Below are positions 37,207 to 43,561 of a stretch of 43,561 bases of DNA, in pieces. The stretch covers positions 1 to 43,561 of the forward strand of contig JBBSTY010000012.1 of assembly GCA_038235385.1 (NCBI GenBank). Direction: 5' to 3'. The position numbers were made by a program, and so were the translations under genes. This DNA comes from JBBSTY01 sp038235385. Its GTDB lineage: Bacteria; Actinomycetota; Acidimicrobiia; Acidimicrobiales; Acidimicrobilacustridaceae. The notes below the pieces were generated by a model. It searched no databases and was not told the origin of the DNA. It saw only the letters and a program-made list of their open reading frames with translations. Numbering within the stretch: the stretch's first letter is position 1; each line of letters begins with the position of its first letter.

Positions 37207-38223
37207 ATGACCACCGCGTTCACTGGCCTCGAGGCCAGCTCCTACGGCATCGCGCACCATCTCACCGATCTGTTCTGGCGCGCCGGTGGCGGCAGCGGCG
37301 GAGGCCGCTCGAGCGGCGGCGGCGGTTCCAGCGGCGGAGGCGGTGGCTTCAGCGGCGGTGGCTTCAGCAGCGGTGGCAGCAGCGGATCCGGTACCGCCGC
37401 CGGAGCCCTGGGATCGCTCATCTTCGGGGGCGTCTGCCTGTTCATCGTGGTCATCTTCGTGATGATGATCGCCAAGAAGGCCAAGGGGAGCGGCTCGAGC
37501 ATGGCCGGACTCCTCCCGGCGGCCATGGGTGCCCTCGGATCCGTCGGCGCGGCCGGCGGTTCAGCATCGGGCCAGTCGCTGGGCAACAACCCGAACGCCG
37601 GTTTGATCACCTCGCGGGCCGACATCGACGCAGGGATCGAACTGATCACCGCCCGAGACACCGGTTTCAACGAGGCCGATTTCCTCTCGGACTGCAACCG
37701 GGCGTTCTTCACCATCCAGCAGGCCTGGACCGAGCGACGGCCCGACATCAGCCGCCAGGTCATGCACGACGGCATCTGGCAGCAGCACAAGTTCCAGATC
37801 GACCAGTACCTCTCGATGAACAAGCAGAACGTGCTCGAGAACCTGGCGATCCAGAACACCCGCACGGTGTCGGTCACGACCGACGATGCGTTCGACACGA
37901 TCGTGGTGCGCTTCTTCGCCAGCTGCGCCGACTACGACATCGACCTGTCGAGCGACAAGCACAAGGTGATCAAGGGCGACAAGTCCGTCGCCGACTGGTC
38001 CGAGGACTGGGTCTTCCAGCGTTCCTCGAAGGCCACCACCAAGCCCAACGGTGGCACCATGGCCAAGAAGTGCCCCAACTGCGGCGCTCCCCTCGACCTC
38101 GACCTCGCGGGCATCTGCAAGTACTGCAAGGCGCCGGTGATGTCCGGTGAGTTCGACTGGGTGCTCACCCGCATCGAGCAGCTCCCCAGCTACGAGATGG
38201 CCCAAGCGACCCTGCCCACCTGA
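37207..38223 (+). CDS. Tim44-like domain membrane protein with zinc ribbon
   Basis: A 338-residue protein. After a short start it has a Gly/Ser-rich segment (about 27-62), one membrane helix (about 72-90, FGGVCLFIVVIFVMMIAKKA) and a Tim44-like domain (about 150-275, NEADFLSDCNRAFFTIQQAW; NTRTVSVTTDDAFDTIVVRF). A C-terminal zinc ribbon follows (CPNCGAPLDLDLAGICKYCK). Bacterial Tim44-like proteins are membrane-associated and of unclear function. The ribbon matches those on the upstream SPFH protein, suggesting the two work together. ATG 37207 follows the SPFH stop by 5 bases. Homologous two-gene units appear in other actinobacteria, but I cannot verify this here. Confidence 0.75.
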   Translation: MTTAFTGLEASSYGIAHHLTDLFWRAGGGSGGGRSSGGGGSSGGGGGFSGGGFSSGGSSGSGTAAGALGSLIFGGVCLFIVVIFVMMIAKKAKGSGSSMAGLLPAAMGALGSVGAAGGSASGQSLGNNPNAGLITSRADIDAGIELITARDTGFNEADFLSDCNRAFFTIQQAWTERRPDISRQVMHDGIWQQHKFQIDQYLSMNKQNVLENLAIQNTRTVSVTTDDAFDTIVVRFFASCADYDIDLSSDKHKVIKGDKSVADWSEDWVFQRSSKATTKPNGGTMAKKCPNCGAPLDLDLAGICKYCKAPVMSGEFDWVLTRIEQLPSYEMAQATLPT

Positions 38224-38459
38224 CGGGGCCCACATCGGCCGCTCGCCGGTCGACGACACGAACGGCTCGCCCTCGCGGTGCTCCCCCACTCGTTGCCGCC
38301 GCGCCTGAGCGGATCGCCGTCGCGGGGCCGGTGTTGGGCCCCTCGCGCCCTTCGCTCCGCTCGCCGGCACCGCGAGGCGCCGGTCGGCGAACTCGTTGCA
38401 CGGCCGATGTCATGAACGCCCGACCGTGACCGTACGATCCCCCACCGGAAGGGAGTCGC

Positions 38460-39788
38460 GTGGCCACCGATCATCAGGACGACGAACGGACCGACGAGCC
38501 GCCTGGCTCGTCGATGACGGTCGAGGACTTCGAGGACGCCGACCTCGAGGGTGACCGCCCGTTCAGGGCCGGGACCGCCTGGGCGGCGCTCACCTACTCC
38601 GGGTTCCGTCGCGTGTTCGCCGGTTCGATCGCATCGAACGTCGGAACCTGGATGCAGAACGTCGTCCTGCTCGCCTACGCGACGAGCATCGGCGGTGCCG
38701 GCTTCGCGGGCTTGATCGGCCTCGCTCAGCTCGGACCGCTCCTCGCCATCTCGCTCATCGGGGGGTCGCTGGCGGACCGGTTCGACCGACGGAAGATCCT
38801 CATCGTCATCTCGGTGCAACAGGCGGTCTTCACCTTCCTGCTCGCGTGGTTCGTGACCTTCCCGGACCCATCGAGCTCGATGCTGTTCGCGCTCGTGCTC
38901 ATCGTCGGCATCGGCCAGGCGTTCGCCGCGCCGACGTTCGCGTCGGTGCTGCCGTCACTCGTCGAACCGCGGGATCTCGCCGGGGCGGTGTCGCTGAACT
39001 CGGCCAACATGAACCTCTCGCGCATGATCGGTTCGGTGGTCGGCGCATCGATCTACGCCACCTACGGGGTCGCGTGGGTCTTCGCCCTCAACGCCGTCAG
39101 CTACCTCTTCATCATCGCGGGCGTGTGGACCGTCGACGTCCCCAAGCCCATCCCGCCCAAAGCGGGTTCGGTCACGGGGTTCCGCCGAGTCGTCGAGGGG
39201 TTCGTCATCGCGTGGCGCGACAAGATCATCACCCGCGTGCTCGTGACCCTCGTCATCTTCTCGTTCTGCAGCCTGGTCTTCGTGGTCCAGATGCCCACGG
39301 TGGCCGCCAACTTCGGCATCGATCCGAAGTCGGGATCCTACGGCTGGCTCTACGCCAGCTTCGCGGGCGGCGCGTTCATCGGATCGTTGTCAGTAGGCAG
39401 CGTCTTCGCCGGAAGGAACCTGGCCCGCCTCGTGAGGGTCGGGCTGATCGGCTTCGCCGTGTCGCTCGCCGTCTTCTCCCTGTGGCGCACGCCCGCCCCT
39501 GCGTATCCGACCGCGCTCCTCGTCGGCTTCTTCTACTTCCTCGTGATCACGTCCCTGTCCACCGTGCTGCAGGAACGTCTCGACGACAGCAACCGCGGCC
39601 GGGTCATGGCGCTGTGGATCATGGGCTTCGGTGGCGTCGTGCCCTTCGGCGCCTCGGTCTTCGGCATCGTCATCGCCGCCACGTCGATCACACCCGTGAT
39701 GATCTTCGGCGCGGTCGTCGCGGTGGGTCTCGCCTTCTACTCCCGGCTCGACGAAAACGCCGGCCCGGTCCGAGCACCCGCGACGTGA
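38460..39788 (+). CDS. MFS transporter (EntS/MFS_3-type)
   Basis: A 442-residue major facilitator with about 11-12 hydrophobic helices. It has an acidic cytoplasmic N-terminus, then FAGSIASNVGTWMQNVVLLA, the loop motif GGSLADRFDRRKIL, and SLNSANMNLSRMIGSVVGAS, all typical of MFS_3/EntS-like exporters. The substrate is unknown, and drug or siderophore export is common in the family. GTG 38460 follows AAGGGAG. It stands alone, with 236 noncoding bases upstream, and is convergent with murF. Confidence 0.88.
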   Translation: MATDHQDDERTDEPPGSSMTVEDFEDADLEGDRPFRAGTAWAALTYSGFRRVFAGSIASNVGTWMQNVVLLAYATSIGGAGFAGLIGLAQLGPLLAISLIGGSLADRFDRRKILIVISVQQAVFTFLLAWFVTFPDPSSSMLFALVLIVGIGQAFAAPTFASVLPSLVEPRDLAGAVSLNSANMNLSRMIGSVVGASIYATYGVAWVFALNAVSYLFIIAGVWTVDVPKPIPPKAGSVTGFRRVVEGFVIAWRDKIITRVLVTLVIFSFCSLVFVVQMPTVAANFGIDPKSGSYGWLYASFAGGAFIGSLSVGSVFAGRNLARLVRVGLIGFAVSLAVFSLWRTPAPAYPTALLVGFFYFLVITSLSTVLQERLDDSNRGRVMALWIMGFGGVVPFGASVFGIVIAATSITPVMIFGAVVAVGLAFYSRLDENAGPVRAPAT

Positions 39789-39844
39789 ACGGGTGAGAGT
39801 GGGGGTGGAGGCAGTCACTCGATCGGCACTCGATCGACCGGCGA

Positions 39845-41161
39845 TCAGTCGGGTTCGACCAACGCCTCCGCCAGCCGCTCGAGCCCGGCGACCCGACTCC
39901 CCTTGACGAGCACGGCGTCGGCAGCCCGCAACGGTTCGATGGCGACGCGGGCGGCATCCTGATCGACCACGTGGGCCACGGTGAGCGCGTCGTACTCCGG
40001 GGCAGCGACCGCCACGATCTGCACGCCGAGCTCAGCGGCCAACTCGGCGATGCGTCGATGGGCGACGGTGCTGTGATCGCCGAGCTCGGCCATCGGACCC
40101 AGCACCGCCACATGTCGGACCGCATCGAGGCGCACGAGTGCACGCAGCGCCGCCTCCATCGAAGCCGGACCTGCGTTGTAGGCGTCGTTGAGGATCCGCG
40201 CACCGGACGGGGCCACCCGGAGGTCCATCCGCCAGGGCGACAGCTCCGCCGCACCGAGCCCGGCGACGACGTCGGCGAGGTCGACCCCGACCGCGAGTGC
40301 TGCACAGGCAGCGGCGAGGGCGTTGCCGACATGGTGCTCACCGCGGATGGCGAGGCGAACCGGCGCGTCTCCCCAGGGCGTTCGCATGGTGAACGATGCG
40401 CGCAGATCGGCGTCCACCACGACTTCGGTGGCCTGCACCTCCGCCCGAGCCGACCCGTAGCGCAGCACCGTGGCCATCGATCGCTGCGCCATCGCTGCCA
40501 CGAGCGGGTTCGCGTCGTTGAGCACGGCCGTGCCGCTCGCGGGGAGGTGCTCGATGAGCTCGCCCTTGGCCTCGGCCACGCTCTCGAGGTCGCCGAACGC
40601 CTCGGTGTGCACCGCATCGACGGCGGTGACGACACCCACCGTGGGATCAGCGATGGCACAGAGCGCGGCGATGTGGCGCATCCCACGCGCACCCATCTCG
40701 ATCACGGCCGCCTCGGTGGACGGACTGGCGTTCACCAACGTGAGCGGCACGCCGTACTCGTTGTTGAACGAACGGAGACTGGCCGTGGTCTCGAAGCGTC
40801 GACCGACGGCGGATGCCGTGAGGTCCTTGCACGACGTCTTGCCCACCGAGCCGGTGATGCCGATGACCCGACCGGGAAGACGGCGCCGGGCGTGCGTGCC
40901 GAGCTGGCCGAGCGCGATGGCCGGGTCGGCGACTCGGATCGCGGTGCCGCCCACCGGATCGCGGGCGGTGAAGTACGCCGCGGCCCCGGAGGCGAGCGCG
41001 GTGCCGATGAAGTCATGACCGTCACGCTGGTCGACCAGGGGGACGAAGAGCTCGCCGCCGATGACCTCGCGCGAGTCGTGGCGGGCGCCCTCGACCGTCA
41101 CGTCCTCGCCGATGAGCTCGCCGCCGACCGCAGCGGCGATCTCCCCTGCCGTGAACCTCAT
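39845..41161 (-). CDS. murF: UDP-N-acetylmuramoyl-tripeptide--D-alanyl-D-alanine ligase
   Basis: MurF adds D-Ala-D-Ala to the UDP-MurNAc-tripeptide, the last cytoplasmic step of peptidoglycan precursor synthesis. At 438 residues it is of normal length. The Mur ligase N-terminal domain (DSREVIGGELFVPLVDQRDG) is followed by the ATP loop GSVGKTS (104-110). FNNEYGVPLTLVNA and the C-terminal NDAYNAGPASMEAALRAL complete the MurF pattern. ATG 41161 was chosen at MRFTAGEIAA. It lies 37 bases downstream of ddl, whose product D-Ala-D-Ala is its substrate, so the pair is a functional operon. It is convergent with the MFS gene. Confidence 0.95.
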   Translation of the reverse strand: MRFTAGEIAAAVGGELIGEDVTVEGARHDSREVIGGELFVPLVDQRDGHDFIGTALASGAAAYFTARDPVGGTAIRVADPAIALGQLGTHARRRLPGRVIGITGSVGKTSCKDLTASAVGRRFETTASLRSFNNEYGVPLTLVNASPSTEAAVIEMGARGMRHIAALCAIADPTVGVVTAVDAVHTEAFGDLESVAEAKGELIEHLPASGTAVLNDANPLVAAMAQRSMATVLRYGSARAEVQATEVVVDADLRASFTMRTPWGDAPVRLAIRGEHHVGNALAAACAALAVGVDLADVVAGLGAAELSPWRMDLRVAPSGARILNDAYNAGPASMEAALRALVRLDAVRHVAVLGPMAELGDHSTVAHRRIAELAAELGVQIVAVAAPEYDALTVAHVVDQDAARVAIEPLRAADAVLVKGSRVAGLERLAEALVEPD

Positions 41162-41198
41162 CGCCGATCCCTGACCGCTGGGTGCACCGCGGCGGGGC

Positions 41199-42332
41199 TC
41201 AATCGATCCGCCGCTTGGCCGCTCGGCGGGCGTGACGTTCGATGGCGAGCGCAACCAGCTCATCGATGAGCGCCTGGTACGAGAGACCGGTCGCCTGCCA
41301 GAGCTGGGGGTACATCGAGATCGGCGTGAATCCGGGCATGGTGTTGATCTCGTTCACCAGGAGCCCTCGACCGGGGCTCTCGAAGAAGAAGTCGACTCGC
41401 GCCAGGCCTTCGCACCGGAGTGCCACGAAGGCCCGCACCGCCAGGTCCTGCAACTCGGCGGCGGTCGCGAGGTCCAGGTCGGCCGGGATGATCGTCTCGG
41501 CCGTCCCGCCGAAGTACTTGTCCTCGTAGTCGTAGAAGTCCGCATCGGTGACGATCTCGCCCGGCACCGACGCGCGCGGCACCTGGTTCCCGAGCACGGC
41601 GCACTCGATCTCGCGGGCGATGATCCCCTCTTCGGCAACGACCCACTCGTCGTAGGTGAACGCCAACTCGATCGCCGCCATCAGCTCATCGACGTCGCGG
41701 GCCTTGGAGATGCCGATCGACGAGCCCATGTTGGCGGGCTTCACGAAGATCGGCCGCGTGAGCGAGCCGAGCAACTCGGTGGCGAAGGCCTCGACGCCGA
41801 CCTCGCGGACCTCGCCTTCGCCGAACGACGACCACGCAACCTGGGGGATGCCGTTGGCGGCGAACACCTCCTTCGCCTTGGTCTTGTCCATGGCGAGCGC
41901 CGAGCTGAGGACGCCGCACCCCACGAACGGGACCCCCGCCATCTCGAGCATGCCCTGCACGGTGCCGTCCTCGCCCATGGGTCCGTGCAGCAACGGCAGC
42001 ACCACCGTCGGGCGGGCGTCGTCGGACGACGCGAGCACCGCCGCCGGCTCGACGGCGGGCCCCGAGACCGGGAGCAGCTCGGGGCTCGCTCCCGGGTCTG
42101 CCGCGATCGCGTCCACCGCCTCGCGTGCGGCGAGCCAGTGACCGTCCTTGGTGATGGCGATGGGCACGACGTCGTACCGGCCGGGATCCGCCGCCGCCAG
42201 CACGTGGCGCGCCGAGATGCGCGAGATGTCGTGCTCGGCCGACTGGCCGCCGAAGAGGACGACCAACCGAGTTCGAACGGAGGCACCTCCGGCGGGCGCC
42301 CGGGAACCAGCGTGCTGGGGCAGATCGGCCAT
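41199..42332 (-). CDS. ddl: D-alanine--D-alanine ligase
   Basis: Ddl joins two D-alanines with ATP for the peptidoglycan stem peptide. The 377-residue ATP-grasp enzyme has the N-terminal VVLFGGQSAEHDISRISARH and the central FVKPANMGSSIGISKARD. The metal-binding end is VNEINTMPGFTPISMYPQLW. ATG 42332 was taken. ATG 42362 and GTG at about residue 19 are also possible because the first 18 residues are not conserved. It precedes murF, which uses its product. Two 10-bp palindromes (ACCGATCGGT) lie 48-69 bases upstream and may control the pair. Confidence 0.95.
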   Translation of the reverse strand: MADLPQHAGSRAPAGGASVRTRLVVLFGGQSAEHDISRISARHVLAAADPGRYDVVPIAITKDGHWLAAREAVDAIAADPGASPELLPVSGPAVEPAAVLASSDDARPTVVLPLLHGPMGEDGTVQGMLEMAGVPFVGCGVLSSALAMDKTKAKEVFAANGIPQVAWSSFGEGEVREVGVEAFATELLGSLTRPIFVKPANMGSSIGISKARDVDELMAAIELAFTYDEWVVAEEGIIAREIECAVLGNQVPRASVPGEIVTDADFYDYEDKYFGGTAETIIPADLDLATAAELQDLAVRAFVALRCEGLARVDFFFESPGRGLLVNEINTMPGFTPISMYPQLWQATGLSYQALIDELVALAIERHARRAAKRRID

Positions 42333-42379
42333 CGGCGGAACGGTAGTCGCGCCCATCGGCACCGTCGCGCCTCGACCGC

Positions 42380-42401
42380 ACCGATCGGTCTACCGATCGG
42401 T
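42380..42401. promoter_or_regulatory. Tandem palindromes ACCGATCGGT upstream of ddl
   Basis: Two identical 10-bp palindromes (42380-42389 and 42392-42401) separated by CT form a larger near-palindrome of 22 bases. Sequences of this type are typical TetR-family operators. They differ from the operator of the tetR gene in this window, so another regulator is expected. They lie in the 159-base gap upstream of ddl. Confidence 0.55.
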
Positions 42402-42491
42402 TTCCTGCTCCGATCATCCTGCGAGGCCGTCCGGTACGGGTCCCGCGCCGGCCTCGGATGCGGCAGGGAGCGGAGACACGACCGGCCGGCG

Positions 42492-43232
42492 TCAGCGGGC
42501 GTCGTCCTCGACGAGCGCTCGACGGAGGAACTGGATGAGCTCGCGGCGACGGGTGGCCGTCGTGCGCAGCGTGGGCTCGATGCCGACGGCACGCAGGACC
42601 TCGACCTCGGTCGCGACGCCGACGACGGTGGAGTACACCGACAGGAGCAACAAGCTCGGATCGCTCTCGCGGAAGTGGCCCAGCTCCATCTCGACCACCA
42701 GGAACTCACGGGCCCGTTGCACGAGGGGCTCGAGGTTCTTGCTGAGGCGGGTGGCAGCGGGGGGGCCGAGACGGGCGACCTCTCGCAGCACGCCGAGGAG
42801 CTCGGGGCGGCGCAGGGCCAAGCGGAACACCGACCGCACGATCGCCTCGATGCGATCGAACCCGGCCCCGGCCGACGCGAGCGTGCGTTCGAGCACCTCG
42901 GCGAGCTCAGCCGACGACGTGTCGATCACCGCGTCGAGCAACTCGACCTTGGACGGGTAGTAGTAGAGGATCGTCTGCTTGCGCACGCCGAGCTCCATGG
43001 CGAGCTGGTCGAGCGAGGTGGCTTCGTAGCCCTTCGTGCCGAACGACTGACGAGCCGCGTCGAGCACCTGCTCCCGACGGGTTCCCACGGTGGCCGAAGA
43101 CGGCCGTGCGGTGGTGGGAGGCGCCACCCCTGCGTCTGTCGGCGGCGCCGAGCCGGCGTCGGCGGCGCCGACCGCCTTCCCGGTTCGTCGACCCGCCCGG
43201 GCGGGCGTCGCCGACGTCGTGCGCTCGCTCAT
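42492..43232 (-). CDS. TetR-family transcriptional regulator
   Basis: A 246-residue repressor-type regulator. A disordered Ala/Pro-rich N-terminus of about 48 residues precedes the TetR DNA-binding domain (about 51-97: TRREQVLDAARQSFGTKGYE; TSLDQLAMELGVRKQTILYY; YPSKVELL). A ligand-binding domain of usual size follows (LGVLREVARLGPPAATRLSK). It is divergent from the acyl-CoA-reductase-like gene, and two near-identical palindromes lie between the two starts, so it very likely represses itself and that gene. Regulators in this position often sense acyl-CoA or fatty acids, but the ligand cannot be read from sequence. Confidence 0.9.
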   Translation of the reverse strand: MSERTTSATPARAGRRTGKAVGAADAGSAPPTDAGVAPPTTARPSSATVGTRREQVLDAARQSFGTKGYEATSLDQLAMELGVRKQTILYYYPSKVELLDAVIDTSSAELAEVLERTLASAGAGFDRIEAIVRSVFRLALRRPELLGVLREVARLGPPAATRLSKNLEPLVQRAREFLVVEMELGHFRESDPSLLLLSVYSTVVGVATEVEVLRAVGIEPTLRTTATRRRELIQFLRRALVEDDAR

Positions 43233-43270
43233 CTACCAGATGGTAGACGGCCCCTCTACCAAATGGTAGA
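43232..43270. promoter_or_regulatory. Two TetR operators TCTACCA-N2-TGGTAGA
   Basis: TCTACCAGATGGTAGA (43232-43247) and TCTACCAAATGGTAGA (43255-43270) are 16-base palindromes with 7-base arms that differ only at the centre. Their centres are 23 bases apart. The first touches the tetR ATG, and the second ends 2 bases before the divergent ATG 43272. Binding would block both promoters and both starts. The divergent message must have a very short leader. Confidence 0.85.
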
Positions 43271-43271
43271 C

Positions 43272-43561
43272 ATGTCTCCCGTGATCCGCGAACAGCTCGC
43301 CGGCAAGCGCATCTTCATCACCGGCACGACCGGGTTCCTCGGCACCAACCTGCTGGAGCGACTGCTCCGCAGCGTTCCCGACTGCGAGGTCGTGCTGCTG
43401 ATCCGCCCCGGCCGGCGTTCGTCGATCCAGCAGCGCATGCAGCGCGTCCGGCAGAGTGTCCGCTGCGCCAGGTCCTGGTACTGGGAACCTTATGTGCATG
43501 GTGAACGCGCTGCGCATGGCCTTGCACATGCTCCAGATGGCCGCAGCGCCGCCTGCCACAC
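43272..43561 (+). CDS. Fatty acyl-CoA reductase-like SDR protein, 3' end cut
   Basis: The first 55-60 residues are an extended short-chain dehydrogenase start, VIREQLAGKRIFITGTTGFL followed by GTNLLERLL. The GxxGFLG NAD(P)-binding loop matches male-sterility-type fatty acyl-CoA reductases. Such enzymes reduce acyl-CoA to alcohols or aldehydes for lipid or wax synthesis. ATG 43272 was chosen. ATG 43263 lies inside the operator. After about residue 60 (QQRMQRVRQ) the frame stays open but no longer looks like the family, becoming Cys/Arg/His-rich. The last ~110 bases may therefore be a joining or assembly artefact. The gene is controlled by the divergent TetR. Confidence 0.7.
   Translation, partial: MSPVIREQLAGKRIFITGTTGFLGTNLLERLLRSVPDCEVVLLIRPGRRSSIQQRMQRVRQSVRCARSWYWEPYVHGERAAHGLAHAPDGRSAACH

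Noticed and set aside
1..43561. CRISPR arrays, tRNA or rRNA genes
   Set aside because: No regularly spaced identical repeats with unique spacers, and no cloverleaf or rRNA-like stretch was seen while reading. Without a covariance search a short ncRNA could be missed.

Overview
The window is about 70% G+C and carries a high-GC actinobacterial chromosome segment. The core gene order (phoH-ybeY-hlyC-era, uppS-recO), a WhiB-family protein, a BldC/excisionase-like regulator beside a Tad pilus locus and a TetR/acyl-CoA-reductase pair fit an Acidimicrobiia-type organism (Ilumatobacter/Microthrix-like). That placement is inferred from gene content, not from a marker-gene search.

Layout. (1) 1-7557: housekeeping block, mostly minus strand: recO (cut by the window edge), uppS, era, an HlyC/CorC-type CBS membrane protein, ybeY and phoH, with a DinG/XPD-like helicase on the plus strand. 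(2) 7680-10307: a secreted IgGFc-binding-like/Ig-like protein, a barrel-domain protein and a small HTH regulator. (3) 10634-13330 and 31241-35669: one Tad (Flp) pilus locus, cpaB-cpaE-cpaF-tadB-tadC-pilin-three TadE/G-like genes, split in two inside cpaF. (4) About 13323-31245: a 17.9 kb integrated element sitting in cpaF. It has a large serine integrase at its right end, a tyrosine recombinase near its left end, an orphan phage tail tape-measure gene, a DUF433/PIN-like toxin-antitoxin-type pair, and a 15-gene translationally coupled minus-strand operon. That operon holds an excisionase-like protein, a replication-type ATPase and a WhiB-like protein. No terminase large subunit, portal or capsid gene is visible, so this is a phage remnant or satellite/integrative element rather than a full prophage. 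(5) 35912-43561: an SPFH-zinc-ribbon protein with a Tim44-like partner, an MFS exporter, murF, ddl, a tetR with two near-identical operators, and the start of an acyl-CoA-reductase-like gene.

Main observation. The two cpaF pieces share ACCGG at the junctions and join in the same reading frame. Precise excision would restore a 437-residue CpaF pilus motor ATPase. The reconstructed attP is an imperfect palindrome centred on a GG dinucleotide next to the serine-integrase gene. The element therefore looks like a possible reversible switch of the Tad pilus, comparable in logic to comK prophages. A second, hidden feature is a cluster of six exact 9-bp iterons (plus two variants) around an A/T-rich stretch, inside the 3' end of the element's replication ATPase gene. 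The repeats fall in different codon phases and encode different peptides, so the conservation is at DNA level and suggests a replication origin.
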